Of a DNA stretch of 64,000 nucleotides, positions 1-11,390 are shown one piece after another (position 1 is the stretch's first letter; the number at the start of each line of letters is the position of its first letter). This stretch comes from Cycas panzhihuaensis (Eukaryota; Cycadophyta). The notes under the pieces are model-generated. The model worked only from the letters and a program-made list of their open reading frames with translations. It was not told the DNA's origin and made no database searches. Location of the stretch: positions 158,665,741 to 158,729,740 of the forward strand of contig CM041465.1 in the NCBI GenBank assembly GCA_023213395.1, given 5' to 3'. The translations under genes were made by a program, and so were the position numbers.

Positions 1-67
1 GCACCAAACTCACAATGAGCACAACATATCATCCACAAACAAACAACCACACAAAAGTAGTGAACAA

Positions 68-761
68 ATGTTTGGTTCTTTGGAAGGCTATCTTCGAAAA
101 TTCTCATTAGACAAGCAACATTGGCATAAGTGGTTACACCTTACTGAATGGTGGTACAACACCACATATCACACAACAGTAAAGATGACTCCCTTCCAAG
201 ATTTGTATGGGTATGAACCCTCATCTCTCCTCACATGGGCCAATAACTTCTATGCACCAGTTGTAAAAGACCAATAAGAACAAATGGCCCAAACAATACA
301 AATCTTAAAGAACAACCACAACCTATCAAAAAACCACATGAAGCAATAGGCAGATTTGCATAGATCTAAACAATCCTTACAAGAAAGCCACCCCCTAACA
401 ATTAAGGAAGCTCAAATTACAACTATGTTTTTATGGACCATATCAGATTTTGGATGAGGTGGGGGAAGTAGCCTATAGACTCGATTTACCATCTAGTAAC
501 AAAGTGCATAATGTATTCCATGTCTCATGCCTTAAAACAAAATTGGGACAAACTATAATGGCTTAGACCAAACTCCCCATCTTAGACAATGAAGGGAAAC
601 TACTTGTGGAATTAGAATGCATCCTCCAAACCAAGATCAAGCAACTGCATTCCAATGATATTTGTGAATATTTGTTCAAATGGAAGGACCTCAATAAAGA
701 AGATGCCATGTGGAAATCAAAAGCATGGTACCAACAACATTTGCATCTCCCCATGCTTTGA
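68..761 (+). pseudogene. Gypsy integrase C-terminus plus chromodomain, broken
   Basis: This is the 3' end of a Ty3/gypsy chromovirus pol. Codons 68-277 read as the end of an integrase core, with the conserved EWWYNT and MTPFQ..YGYEP stretches. The frame then breaks several times. From about 570 to the TGA at 759-761 a chromodomain-like tail is readable (LVELECILQ, then EYLFKWKDL, then a tryptophan-rich end), followed at once by a G-rich tract and an LTR. Chromodomains at the integrase C-terminus are typical of plant chromoviruses and are thought to steer insertion into heterochromatin. The upstream part of the element lies outside the window. Stops between 278 and 570 make it a pseudogene. 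Confidence 0.85.
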
Positions 762-778
762 GGATAAAGCATGTTCTT

Positions 779-794
779 TGGGTGGGGGGGGGGG
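779..794 (+). promoter_or_regulatory. Polypurine tract of the left gypsy element
   Basis: A G-rich tract (T interrupted once) lies directly before a TG that starts an LTR and directly after the end of pol. This is the position of the plus-strand primer of an LTR retrotransposon. Confidence 0.75.
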
Positions 795-1200
795 TGTCGG
801 TGTTGTTACTTGTAGCATCTCTTCCAAATGCTAGCCAACCCCATCTTCTATCTTTATTCTCTCTCTCTCTCTCTAGCCACATTAAGCTCAACCTCTTTTT
901 TCCTATCATACGATATTCTCTTTCTTATTAGCTTTAAAAACCAACTTCTATTATGACACTTTTTGCTCCTATATAAAGGACACCTAGCCCCCATTTTAAC
1001 CATCACAATGGAAGAATTATTGGAGCTCTTAAGCTACGTTCCTAGTTGGGACTATTGTGGGAGGACACCTCGTCTCGAAGAAGGTACATTTTGTGATACT
1101 CACCGTTGTTAGTATTTGGACAATTTCTTGTAAATAATATTAAATTGTTATGGCTATTTTGTATAATCAATATAATTTTGTGAATGCACAAGATATGTTT
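795..1200 (+). repeat. 3' LTR of the left gypsy element (right end uncertain)
   Basis: The LTR starts with TGTCGG right after the polypurine tract. It contains a CT-microsatellite (about 858-875) and a TATA box (ATATAAA at 971-977). Its partner LTR is outside the window, so the right edge near 1200 is a guess from the AT-rich drop and the start of unrelated sequence. Confidence 0.55.
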
Positions 1201-1289
1201 CCTATTGCTATAGAATTATCATAATATTACATGATATATATAGAAGTTGCTCTGCTAAAAAAGCATAGATCTGTGTGAATTCAATTGAT

Positions 1290-2708
1290 TAGGTGTAAAT
1301 CCCCATTGGGATTCCCACAGACAATTTAGAGCACAGAGCAAAATTATTGTTGGGGCCAAATTTTCTCTATGGTTTGCAGCTTTTTGTTTGTGGTTGTTGG
1401 TATGAGGTGGCGCCAAACTAGGGCACAAAGCCAGACTACATTTAATTGTTATGGGGCAGGTTTTTTCCTTGAATGTGTTCAAATTTTTGAACCTTCTAGA
1501 GTTCGCAAATGTTTTTCAAATTTTCAAAGTCCTTTCTAGATATTTTCAAAGTTAAAAAGATTATGTTGGTTTCAAGGCCTAGAATATAACCCCAAACATT
1601 CAAGCTCAAAGTGAGAACAAATGTCATTTCTTGAGCGTTGTAAGAGATCTAGCTTCAAGTATGTGTTAGACGAAGCATGCAAGTTTGATCAACGCCAAAC
1701 CTGAAATGTAGGTATGAGAAACAATGTAAGTTTGAAAATTGCTTTTTTTTGAGCCAAGTGTAGATGTGAAGATGAGGAATGAGAGTACATGAATACAGCA
1801 TAATAGCGTAAGGGTTTGGGAGGCCAATAAAAAATTGATTCCCTATTTTGTTTGAGTGTGAATGTATGTCAATTCCAATCTTGTAAATACATAGTATCAT
1901 ATAGCCATGGTCTACATAGCAGGGCTAAGATATGACACCACTCCTTAGACAATCTCCAACATAGTAAATTCCATTGGAACTATCACCCCTACAACATCTA
2001 CTTTTAAGTCCAATAGTAGCCCCAACAGTCTAACTTGAAGTTCATTTGCTAACTTAACGGAATAGCTTACAAATCTCAATGTTGGGCTTCATAACTTGTA
2101 TAGGTTTATGTTGAAAGCAAGTTAATTATTGAGCCACCATCTACAATTATGTAATGAAACATCTCTCCAAGTATGTTGACAGTGACTTTAGGGTCTTCAT
2201 CAAATAACAACAACACTTTATTAATATTCTATACTATCCCCTTCAAAGCTTTGACTCAAAGTATACCCATTTCCAAACATTGGATCACTTGTTTTAAAGG
2301 GATCATCAACTAAGGTTGTCCTGCCAAATTTTTCAACATACCCAACATTCTCATAATATCTTCCTTGGGAATGTTGTTGAATAATTCCATGGATTCTAAT
2401 GTTGGCGCTAGCCTAGGGGATTAGGTGGCAACCTTGGGGATTCTAATGTCTCCTTTTGCTTAGGTGATTACTTCCTTCTATATATATTTTCCATCTGAAG
2501 TCATGCTAGTAAGAGGCAGTTGACTTCTACTTTTGTGGTTGCTGCCTCTAGGGCTATTTTTACTTCGACAAACCAGTCTATTTCTATCTTAGGGTTTAGA
2601 TAGTTTATATCATATTCCTTTAATTCCATATTTAGGCCACTTCTAGTCTAAAGATTTATTGAATTAGGTGGGTTTGCACCACCAACATTAGGTTTGTCGT
2701 CTTAGCAT
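1290..2708 (-). pseudogene. Gypsy-D protease region, relic (part 1 of a split element)
   Basis: On the minus strand a retropepsin-like core is readable: a VDGGS active-site motif at about 2130-2141, preceded by a hydrophobic strand and followed about 70 codons later by RPWLYDT and LQDWN (about 1800-1930), the usual gypsy protease end block. Several stops and frameshifts are present. The relic stops at 2708 where Copia-1 begins, and gag of the same orientation is found beyond Copia-1 (9.9-11.4 kb), so the two pieces most likely belong to one element. Sequence from 1290 to 1780 shows only scattered similarity. Confidence 0.7.
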
Positions 2709-2713
2709 TTAAA
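2709..2713. repeat. Target-site duplication TTAAA (left) of Copia-1
   Basis: The five bases before the Copia-1 5' LTR equal the five bases after its 3' LTR (9865-9869). Confidence 0.9.
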
Positions 2714-3278
2714 TGTTAAACCTTATGTTTAAATGTTAAGTTAATGTACTTTTATTTTTCATGTAATATATGCACTTTTTACTTTAGGGGTGACTTATCA
2801 CTTAAGTGATAAAGTGCACACCCACATTCTTTCTAGTGACACAACGTTGTCACTAAAGGGTCAAATGGACCCTCATGCACTTTTTGAGGATCCAAGTCAT
2901 GTATCTTGGATGTTTGACACTTGTCAAACATCCAAGGCCTTAGGTCTCTCATTTTGATGATCCAAGTCATGTATCTTGGATGTTTGACACTTGTCAAACA
3001 TCCAAGGCCTTAGGTCTCTCATTTCACTCTATATAATGAGACCTCTCCTCATTGTCTCAAAAGAAGAGTTGGAGTTGTATTGTTATGCTATCAGTTTGCT
3101 AATCAAACTGTTTCTTCTTGGGAGGTTGGACCAATTCCAACTCCACATATTGGGTATCATTTTCTCTTGCTCCTATTTCTCTTTGTGTCCTTTATGCTTT
3201 CATGCTTTCATGCATTTGCAGTATTATGCTTGTACTTATGATCTTGGGACTAATGTGGCCTAATGCCCATTTTCCACA
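2714..3278 (+). repeat. 5' LTR of Copia-1 (565 bp)
   Basis: It begins TGTTAAACC and ends CCACA. TATA box TATATAA at 3030-3036. It contains an 18-bp perfect palindrome (2795-2812), and a 70-bp tandem duplication (2889-2958 and 2959-3028), each copy holding a 15-bp-arm inverted repeat with a 2-base loop (2905-2936 and 2975-3006). Confidence 0.93.
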
Positions 3279-3280
3279 TT

Positions 3281-3293
3281 TGGTATCAGAGCT
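3281..3293 (+). promoter_or_regulatory. Primer binding site, tRNA-iMet type (Copia-1)
   Basis: TGGTATCAGAGCT, two bases after the LTR, is complementary to the 3' end of plant initiator tRNA-Met, the usual copia primer. Confidence 0.9.
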
Positions 3294-3294
3294 C

Positions 3295-5145
3295 TAAGGT
3301 CTCTGAACTTAGCTTGTTTAAGCTCTGTTAGTCTTTTATATCTGTCAATTGTTTTTGGGAAATCTCTTCAGTGGCTCCAGCCGCCTTTCACCGCCTGGCG
3401 CTCAACTCCACATTGTTCCACCACTCATTGCCATCCTTGCTCATTTAAGAGCCCAACGATCATTAATCGCCAACTCACCACCGCTCTCTCATCGACAACT
3501 CACAGGCTGAGTCAAGACACGTAAGATCGCCATCTCAAAGACAGCTTGGCTGTCCAAATCAAGACTACCATCATTTCACCGCTTCCCACCGCCACCAAGA
3601 TTCAACAAGACTCGTGTGCCAACTCACCGCTAACTCTCGAGCCTCTCAAGATCGCTTTCTTCATTGAAGTCACCGTCTATCGGCCACACAAGTGCACAGT
3701 CACTCAGAAGCTGCCAGCTCGACATCAAGACTGCCATCTCAGCATCTTACTGCCAACTCAATTGCTGAGTCAGCATTCTTCACATTTGGCTCTTCAAATT
3801 GCCCGGCAAGCACAAAGCCGGTACCACATACACATTCAAAGATTCATTATCACAACCGCCACCATCGCTCGGATCAAGACAAAGGTCGCCAACTCAAGAC
3901 TTAATCGCCAAAGACACACCATTGTCCTCTTCATTGCCACCAAGAAGCTCTTCAACACTGCCCACTGTCCAACTCAAGAAGATTACCGCCACTAAGCATT
4001 CAACTGCCTCCGCCACCAAGAAAGGGAAAATCAAATCTTTTTTTTAGCATATTTTGATCAATATGCTCATGTGAATTCTCTTTTTAAGGCTTTAAGAGAT
4101 TTTTTTTTAATTTCTTAAGGGGGGGGGAATTTTAAAAGACTTCAAGTCTTTATAGATAGGCTTACTTAAAATTTTTTTTTGGCAGTCTTGTTTCTCAAAA
4201 GTACTTTTGTACTTACTGTTTTAAGCTCTTTTAGAACACTTTCATGCTATTAAAGCATCATTGAGATTAATTAATGCAATCAAAAGGAATATTTACATTG
4301 TAAAGGTGAAGAAAATTATCACCTAACTTCAGTGTTTGGCACCTTGCATGGTGACCTTGGCCTTCTTCAGTTCAAAAAAGGGAAGGCTCATTGTGAAACT
4401 TAATAAAATCACAATTTTCTTGTTGGATTGTTGAGACATTTTAAGTCTCAACAACAAGTGGAGTTTGTGTTGCCTTTGGAGCATTTCTTGAGTACACCTT
4501 TTTGTGGCTTCATCACTTCATCAGATTTTGAAAGTTAAAAGGAACCCTCTTTTGCTGTCATCAAAGGTTCCTTACATCATTTTCTTTTAAGTACTCAAAA
4601 TACTTTATCATTGTACTCAAGCATACATAGCACCTCACTTGGATCATAAAGCACTTGAAATGTGTTTTGTGCACATTCTTTGTAAGCCAAAAGGCATAAA
4701 AAATCCAAGTAAGAAGATTCACTTAGACTTGTTTAAAAGTGAATTTAAAATCCGTTGAAGAGACTCGAAAAAGGTTCAAACCTTGCCTCTAAATTAACCT
4801 TAAGCTTGGTGCATTCCCTAGGGGACCAACCGACCGCATTTGGCCAAGGTACCCACAATTAAGGTTGCTTGAGGGAAAGGAGGTTCGAAAAGGGTGTTAT
4901 TGGGGCAATGTGAATCCTGTGGAAAGCATGGTACGTCCATGCATCAACCCTACCGCCTTTGTCCTAGATTTAACTTGGTCCTCCACCTCAATAGTTGTAG
5001 TCCTCCACCTCTCTTCACCCCACCGCTTGTTGGATCTTCTTGTAAGATCGTGACTAGTGGTGTTGTTTGAGGGTGGGTCTTAAGCGACAAGCTTTTGAAG
5101 TTTCCAAGTTATCTCGCTAGCTTCAAGTGTTACTCAAGTGGAAAG
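3295..5145 (+). other. Long untranslated leader of Copia-1
   Basis: About 1.85 kb separates the primer site from the gag ATG. The first part (about 3380-4030) is C/A-rich and G-poor with many degenerate copies of CAACTCA and CAAGA; its 149-codon open frame looks like a by-product of this composition. At 4808-4835 lies a block (GCATTCCCTAGGGGACCA) that recurs in Copia-2 and Copia-4 at nearly the same distance before gag. A second shared block with CTTGCATGGTGACC is near 4343. Confidence 0.7.
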
Positions 5146-5916
5146 ATGGTCGCCATATATATGCTTAATGCTTGTACCATAAGGCTAACGGCAATCAAAT
5201 TATCAAGAATGGAAAAGAATCACAAAAATCCCTTGATAATGAATGAGTTCCTGGGATATGTTTCGAAGAATCCCCAATCCTACACTTGTGGTTAATAATA
5301 ATCAACCCGCACCTCCGGATGTTGGACTTGTTGCTGCATGGGAGGCCAAAGACGAAATTGATTTGGCTTTCATTCGTATGGTTGTGGACATACATGTAGA
5401 CCAAAATATTTCTTCTCGCACTATCTTCTAAAGAAGCATGGGACACCTTGTCCTCTTTGTATGAAAGGCGAGATGAAGTCGCATTTTGATGATAAAAGCT
5501 AAATTGTACTCCATCAAATTTGTAAAGCTAATGTCGGCATTCATGTCCTCTATTAAGGAGGTTTGTAATGAATTAACTACTTTAGGTAGTCCAGCCACAA
5601 GAGATGAAATCATAGCCTCCATCACAAAAGCATTACCAAAGGACTACAACGGCTTTATATCATCAACTACACGAGATGGTTCACTAAAGGGATGACATTC
5701 AATCAACTTGAAAGCTTATTGCTTCAAGAAGAACAAATTTATGCTAAAGATAATGAAGAACCATCTACAACAGTGCTTTCACAAAGAAGGGCTAAGACAA
5801 CTCAAAAATCCAACACCGCATTCACAAAGCGCTTTGGAAATATGAACATTGGATCTTCCAAGTCCAATGTAATATGCCATTATTGTGGCAACCCGCCACA
5901 TTGCACCCGAAAGTAA
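5146..5916 (+). pseudogene. Copia-1 gag, broken
   Basis: The ATG at 5146 opens a gag with the usual start (MVAIYMLNACTIRLT), but the frame shifts near 5270 and has a stop near 5430; it resumes at 5486-5695 (KLYSIKFVKL through STTRDGSL) and again at 5692-5916. The end holds a zinc-knuckle start (CHYCGNPPH) cut by a stop before the last cysteine. Gag forms the virus-like particle and binds RNA. Start chosen because the same MVA...NACTI start opens gag of Copia-2 (15957) and, in decayed form, of Copia-4 (20676). Confidence 0.85.
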
Positions 5917-6129
5917 AGAAGCAAGCGGATTTTCGAAGATGCCAGCAGCACCGTGGTCAAAGACAGCAGCCCACGTGGTCAAAGACAACAAGAACATTTA
6001 CATCGCTTGCAACAAAGATTCCAACAATGATCAATAGAATCCGCTCGACCAAATCGAGGTGCCTATCGAGGAGGTCCAAGAGGAGGGGGGGGTCAAAGAA
6101 GTGGCTACCAACGCCATTATAATCAGTTT

Positions 6130-7435
6130 GTCAATGAAGACAAACTACTTTGTGCATACCAATCATGCCACATTGACAACACTTGGATTGTCGATTCAGG
6201 AGCTTCTCGATATATGACAGGGAGTGAAGAACTCCTATGCAACATCAAGGAAGGTAAAGGTCAATCGCTGACCTTTGGAAATGTCAATCGCTTGAGATTT
6301 CGTGAATAGGCACCATAGCTCCTTTTCATTCTCCTCAAAATCCTTCCTCATCATTTCCCAACAAAGGATGCCTACTTCATTCCTTCTATGGAGAAGAATC
6401 GCTATCTCATAGCCGATGAACAAGCAACACATGAGCGCACTATCTAAAATGGGAAATGTATCATTTGTGACAAAGATGATCAAATAGTAGTCGTAGCCTA
6501 CGAGGATCAAGGTCTTTACAAGTTGGATGCCAATAATATTACTCTTGATTCTCGCTTACTCGGTTCCACATCTTTGTCAAAAATTCAAGATGGCATCAAC
6601 GCCTAGGACATTTAAGCCTAGACAATCAAGTATGATATACAAAAGCATGGTGTATGGGCTTCCAAAGATGTATGGTTCAAAATGTCTTTATGGGCTTGCA
6701 TAATGGGGACACAACATCTACCGCCTTTTTCCTAAAGGCAAAGCATGGCGTGCATCTTATCCTTTGCAATTAGTTCACTCACTTGTGTGGACCCATGTCC
6801 ACCCACTCCTTTGGAGGAGCAAAGGTACTACATATCTTTTATTGATGACTTCTCTCTCTCACAAAGTCCGGGTCTACTTCCTAAAGCAAAAATCGAAGCC
6901 TTCTCCAAGTTCAAAGAGTTCAAGGCGGAAGTAGAAAATGAATCGCTACTCAATTGGCACATTAAGGTCGATAATGGAGGTGAATTCACTTCAAATGAAT
7001 TCAACCAATTTTGCAAGGATAATGGAATTGAGACAACTCATGCTCCTCATACTCCTCAAAGAAATGGAGTCTCCGAGAGGATGAATAGAACTTTGGCTAA
7101 TAAAGCCAAAACAATGATGCATGCAAAAGGGCTTCCAAGAGCTTATCGGGCGAACCATTTCATACACAATGCCTATGTGGCCAATCAAGTCCTACAACAA
7201 TAGTCACCAATATCACACCCGAGGAGGCATGGTCCGTAATAAGCCAACTATCGCCCATTTGAGGACATTCGGATGTATCACAGATATGCACATACCGGAT
7301 CAACAAAGAACAAAGTTGGACAAACATAGCCTCAAATGCATCTTTGTAGGATATGCAATCCATAGCAAAGCCTACAAGTTGTATGATCCAGCTTGGGAGA
7401 AAAATGCATCTCTCAAGAGATGTAATCTTTGTTGA
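6130..7435 (+). pseudogene. Copia-1 protease and integrase, broken
   Basis: A retropepsin start (WIVDSGASRYMTG) at about 6180-6220 is followed by a broken GAG-pre-integrase region and the integrase core. The second catalytic Asp (VDNGGEF, about 6968) and the Glu (GVSERMNRT, about 7067) are readable; the end (KLDKHSLKCIFVGY) lies near 7315-7360. Frame changes occur near 6300, 6720, 7200 and 7410 and stops are frequent, so no functional polyprotein can be made. Confidence 0.85.
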
Positions 7436-7769
7436 GGATGATCAAAAGAGTTGGATATGGCATCAATCCAACCCCCATTGACAAAGGAAAAAGATTGTTG
7501 AGGACTTCCCTTCCCTCAATCTTACACACCATGTTCTTCATCCGCACCTTCGTACCATCTACTGCCTTCATCCGCCCACTTGAACCTTCCACTTCATCTT
7601 CCGATACTCCTACACTTAGACCGTAAGATATTGAGGTTCATGCCACATCATTTCGTGGTTACCTAAGTGGTACACTCAAACCAGACAGATGGTCATATCA
7701 TTGAAGGGAAACGTCCATCAAAGTATCTAAGAAGAAACAAACTTTGCACTTATGGTCAAGTGCTTTCTA

Positions 7770-9250
7770 TTGATGAGCCTACTACCTTTGCAAGAGGCTT
7801 CACAAAGTGATAGTTGGAAAGCTGCCATGGATGAGGAGTTTCAATCCATTCACAAAAATGGTACTTGGGACTTGGTCGAATTGCCTCCACACAAACAAGC
7901 AATCAGTTGTAAATGGGTCTACAAGACCAAATTCCATTCTGATGGGACACTCAAGCGACAGAAAGCAAGACTTGTAGCAAAGGGGTTTAAACAAAAAGAA
8001 TGAATTGATTACGAGGAGACCTTTGCACCTGTAGCAAACATGAACACCATCAGACTTCTCTTGGCCTTAGCTGCACAATGCAAATGGGTCAGATATCGAT
8101 GGACGTGAAGAGCGCCTTCCTCAACGGCGATCTTCAGGAGGAGGTATACTTGGAGCAACCTCCTGGTTGCAAGGAACAAGGCAAGGAGCATTTGGTATGT
8201 CGCCTCAAGAAGGCTTTGTATGGCTTGAAGCAAGCTCCTAGGGCATGGTACGCAAAAATCGATGAATACTTTTTGAGACATGGGTTTCATCGATCCACAT
8301 CTGATCCAAACTTGTACATCAAACATGAACATCACCATGTCATTTATATTGCCTTGTATGTAGATGACTTAGTGATCACGGTGATGACACTAAGCTCATC
8401 AATGTTCTCCAAGATGATTTGAAGAGAAGTTTTGAGATGAATGATCTTGGACTTCCATTATTTTCTAGGCTTTGAGGTATGGCGTAGCAAAGTTATATCT
8501 TCATTTCCCAAGCAAAATATTCTTGGGACATCTTGCGAGATCTGTGATGCACGATCGCAAGACGGCGCCTACACCCATGGAGAACTAAGACCAAGCTTTC
8601 TCTTAATGAGGAAGTCAACCACAGATTCCACTCTCTATCGACAGCTGATTGGTAGCTTGATATATCTCACCAACACTCGCCCGGACATTTCATTTGCAAT
8701 TGGGATTTGCTCGCTTCATGTCTCAACCCAATCAAGCATTGGCAAGCAAGAAAACGCATACTCAAGTATATCAAAGGAACATTGCACTTGGACTTGAGTA
8801 TGTACATAAGGAGAACTTCACTTTGAGGGGTTCTTCGATTCTCGACAAGGTGATGCCAGATAGTAGGAAATCTACCTCGGGTTACTGGTTTACCCTTGGT
8901 TCAGCAGCTGTTTCATGGAGTTGCAAGAAGCAACCAAATGTTACCTTGTCCTCCACCGGCAGTAATACAAAGTCGCAATCAGTAGCGACTTGTGAGGCTA
9001 TCTAGCTTCGACGGATTCTTGATGAGCTTGGGTTTCAGCAGCAGCAGCACCACCTTCATTGTGACAATCGAGTGTCCTCAAGCTAACTAAGAATCTCGCT
9101 TTCCACGCGGACCAAGCATATTGAAGTTCACCACCATTTCATCGGGAGCATGTACACGTGGTGAGATCACACTTCAATATCGACCAACAGAGCAACAGAC
9201 GGCAGATATCTTTACCAAGCCACTTGGTAGAGACAAATTTGTAAAATTTT
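7770..9250 (+). pseudogene. Copia-1 reverse transcriptase and RNase H, broken
   Basis: RT is readable from SWKAAMDEEF (7815) through CKWVYKTKF, MDVKSAFLNGDL (8098) and ALYVDDLVIT (8352), the catalytic YVDD being intact. Stops or shifts occur near 8001, 8090 and 8385. RNase H follows (LSSTGSNTKSQSVATCEAI near 8947 and a TKHIEVHHHF equivalent near 9112), ending just before the polypurine tract. In LSSTGSNTK the usual acidic residue of LSSTEAEY is lost. Confidence 0.85.
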
Positions 9251-9286
9251 GAGATGGTCTTGGTGTCCGACTTAACATTATAAACA

Positions 9287-9297
9287 GTAAGGGGGGG
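9287..9297 (+). promoter_or_regulatory. Polypurine tract of Copia-1
   Basis: AGTAAGGGGGG immediately before the 3' LTR. Confidence 0.88.
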
Positions 9298-9864
9298 TGT
9301 TAAACCTTATGTTTAAATGTTAAGATTAATGTACTTTTATTTTTCATGTAATATATGCACTTTTTACTTTAGGGGTGACTTATCACTTAAGTGATAAAGT
9401 GCACACCCACATTCTTTCTAGTGACACAACGTTGTCACTAAAGGGTCAAATGGACCCTCATGCACTTTTTGAGGATCCAAGTCATGTATCTTGGATGTTT
9501 GACACTTGTCAAACATCCAAGGCCTTAGGTCTCTCATTTTGATGATCCAAGTCATGTATCTTGGATGTTTGACACTTGTCAAACATCCAAGGCCTTAGGT
9601 CTCTCATTTCACTCTATATAATGAGACCTCTCCTCATTGTCTCAAAAGAAGAGTTGGAGTTGTATTGTTATGCTATCAGTTTGCTAATCAAACTGTTTCT
9701 TCTTGGGAGGTTGGACCAATTCCAACTCCACATATTGGGTATCATTTTTCTCTTGCTCCTATTTCTCTTTGTGTCCTTTATGCTTTCACGCTTTCATGCA
9801 TTTGCAGTATTATGCTTGTACTTATGATCTTGGGACTAATGTGGCCTAATGCCCATTTTCCACA
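9298..9864 (+). repeat. 3' LTR of Copia-1 (567 bp)
   Basis: Nearly identical to 2714-3278, including the 70-bp tandem duplication, the hairpins and the palindrome (9380-9397). It is followed by the TTAAA duplication at 9865-9869. Confidence 0.93.
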
Positions 9865-9869
9865 TTAAA

Positions 9870-11390
9870 AGCCACCTATCCATAGGTTGATTACATAGCC
9901 CACACTTAACACATACATGGGTACTATTATCCCCCATTTTCCATACAGACATTCTGGTCTCCAATGTCCAAACTCCAAACAGAATCAGCATCCCCCCATT
10001 GGCTTTTTCTTCTTTTATGCATCCGATGTTGTTTTGGCCAAATAAGGCAATCTTGTTTCTCTTGTTCCGTAGCCTCTACCTCTTATGTTATTGTGTAGTG
10101 AATTGTAGTAACACTCTCACAGGGTGTGGGTCATGGATTTGCAAATGGGCACCACTTTTCCTCCATACTTGACCTCGTACATCAACTGCTAAGTAGCTTA
10201 CCCTTTGTTTTTGCCAATTCTTTCTTCTTTAATTATAACTTCAATCATCCTATTTCTTCTCTCAAGGCTTCTACTTTTGAGGTCTCTTCTTTTGCAACTA
10301 CTTTGCAGGCCTTTTCTATGTGCAACTTTTTTACTTCCTCATCCAACATCTTTAATACGCTATCTTGGGCACCTAATTCCTTTGAATCCATTTCCTTCTC
10401 AAACTACATTACCAACTCCTTCGCTTTGGCAATTGACTTATTAGAGTGTTGCTTCATTGACGTTTTCAACTTAGGTTGTAATCCATTCACAAAATAGCTC
10501 TTCATCAAATAATCTAAGACTTTGTCACCATCCATCAGGTTCCTAGCTATAATGGCCCTCCAACTTGCAAAATCCAAGACGAATTCTCCCAGTCATTACC
10601 TAATATCCCCAAGTGCTTGAATCACTACTTCATTACTATGCAACTCTTGGAACCTTTCTCGATACTCAAGGACAATTGCTTTCCATTTTTTTATTTTGGC
10701 ATTTAGGTTCTTTGTACCATATCAACAGAACTCCTCTTAAGGTACAAATGAGCCTTCCCTTAATATCTTCCTCATCCTTAATTCTGCTAACTTCTATCAC
10801 GTTTTTATATAGATAGAGATGTTCTATCGCATCCAAAGTGCCATCAAAGATAAGGTGGTTGAAGGCACTCCTGTTATAATAACCCATTAGTGCAACCATC
10901 TTGGGCGGTGTACAAACATAGGGTGTATTCACAACTATAGTGCAAGCACACTACAATGGTGATCCTAGATTGAGTAATACTTTTTCACTACTCTTAAATA
11001 ATGGGTTATTGTGCGGTGTCTTTAATTAGATTGTTGTCTCTATAAATACAATTTGGATTGCTAATAGTGTCTAAATCACAAATGTGTTGTCTCCTGGCTT
11101 TGGCAGCGTATCAAATAGTTTTCTTGTGAATTAGTTCTCCCAAGATGCCGTCGGACCTTCCTCTGCCTTCTCATCATTTTCACCCGTACTCTTTGAACTA
11201 TCTTCCGAAGTACAATTTCCCTTAGTCGTTGTCCATATCTTGTTGGATTCAAATACATTAGCTTTGTTTGTTTCTAGGGTTGTTTCTACTATCATTGTGT
11301 ATCCTTCATTATCGATGACTAGTGGCGTCAACAAACCACTCTCCTTTGATGTATCAATGGACCTATCCTCGACCCCCTTTTTCAACAATG
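9870..11390 (-). pseudogene. Gypsy-D gag, relic (part 2 of a split element)
   Basis: The minus frame 10932-10666 reads as the middle of a retrotransposon gag domain (HLIFDGTLDAIEHLYLYKN, then LRGVLLIWYKE), followed in broken frames by an alpha-helical, Lys/Glu-rich part down to about 10130. A cysteine pair near 9900 may be a decayed zinc knuckle. An acidic N-terminal part is open at 11388-11131. It lies upstream, in element direction, of the protease piece at 1290-2708; Copia-1 separates them. Confidence 0.7.

Larger units (their letters stand above)
2714..9864 (+). mobile_element. Copia-1, complete but coding-dead Ty1/copia element
   Basis: A full 7.15-kb LTR retrotransposon: 5' LTR 2714-3278, primer site 3281, very long leader (3295-5145), gag from 5146, protease, integrase, RT and RNase H in copia order, polypurine tract 9287-9297, 3' LTR 9298-9864 and a perfect TTAAA duplication. 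The two LTRs differ at only three places that I can see (two single-base indels and one substitution), so insertion was recent, yet gag-pol has many frameshifts and stops. The most likely reading is that a defective copy was moved in trans by an autonomous relative. It is nested in Gypsy-D. Confidence 0.93.

Noticed and set aside
3546-3995. 149-codon open frame in the Copia-1 leader
   Set aside because: It matches no domain and follows from the G-poor, C/A-rich repeat composition, which makes stops rare.
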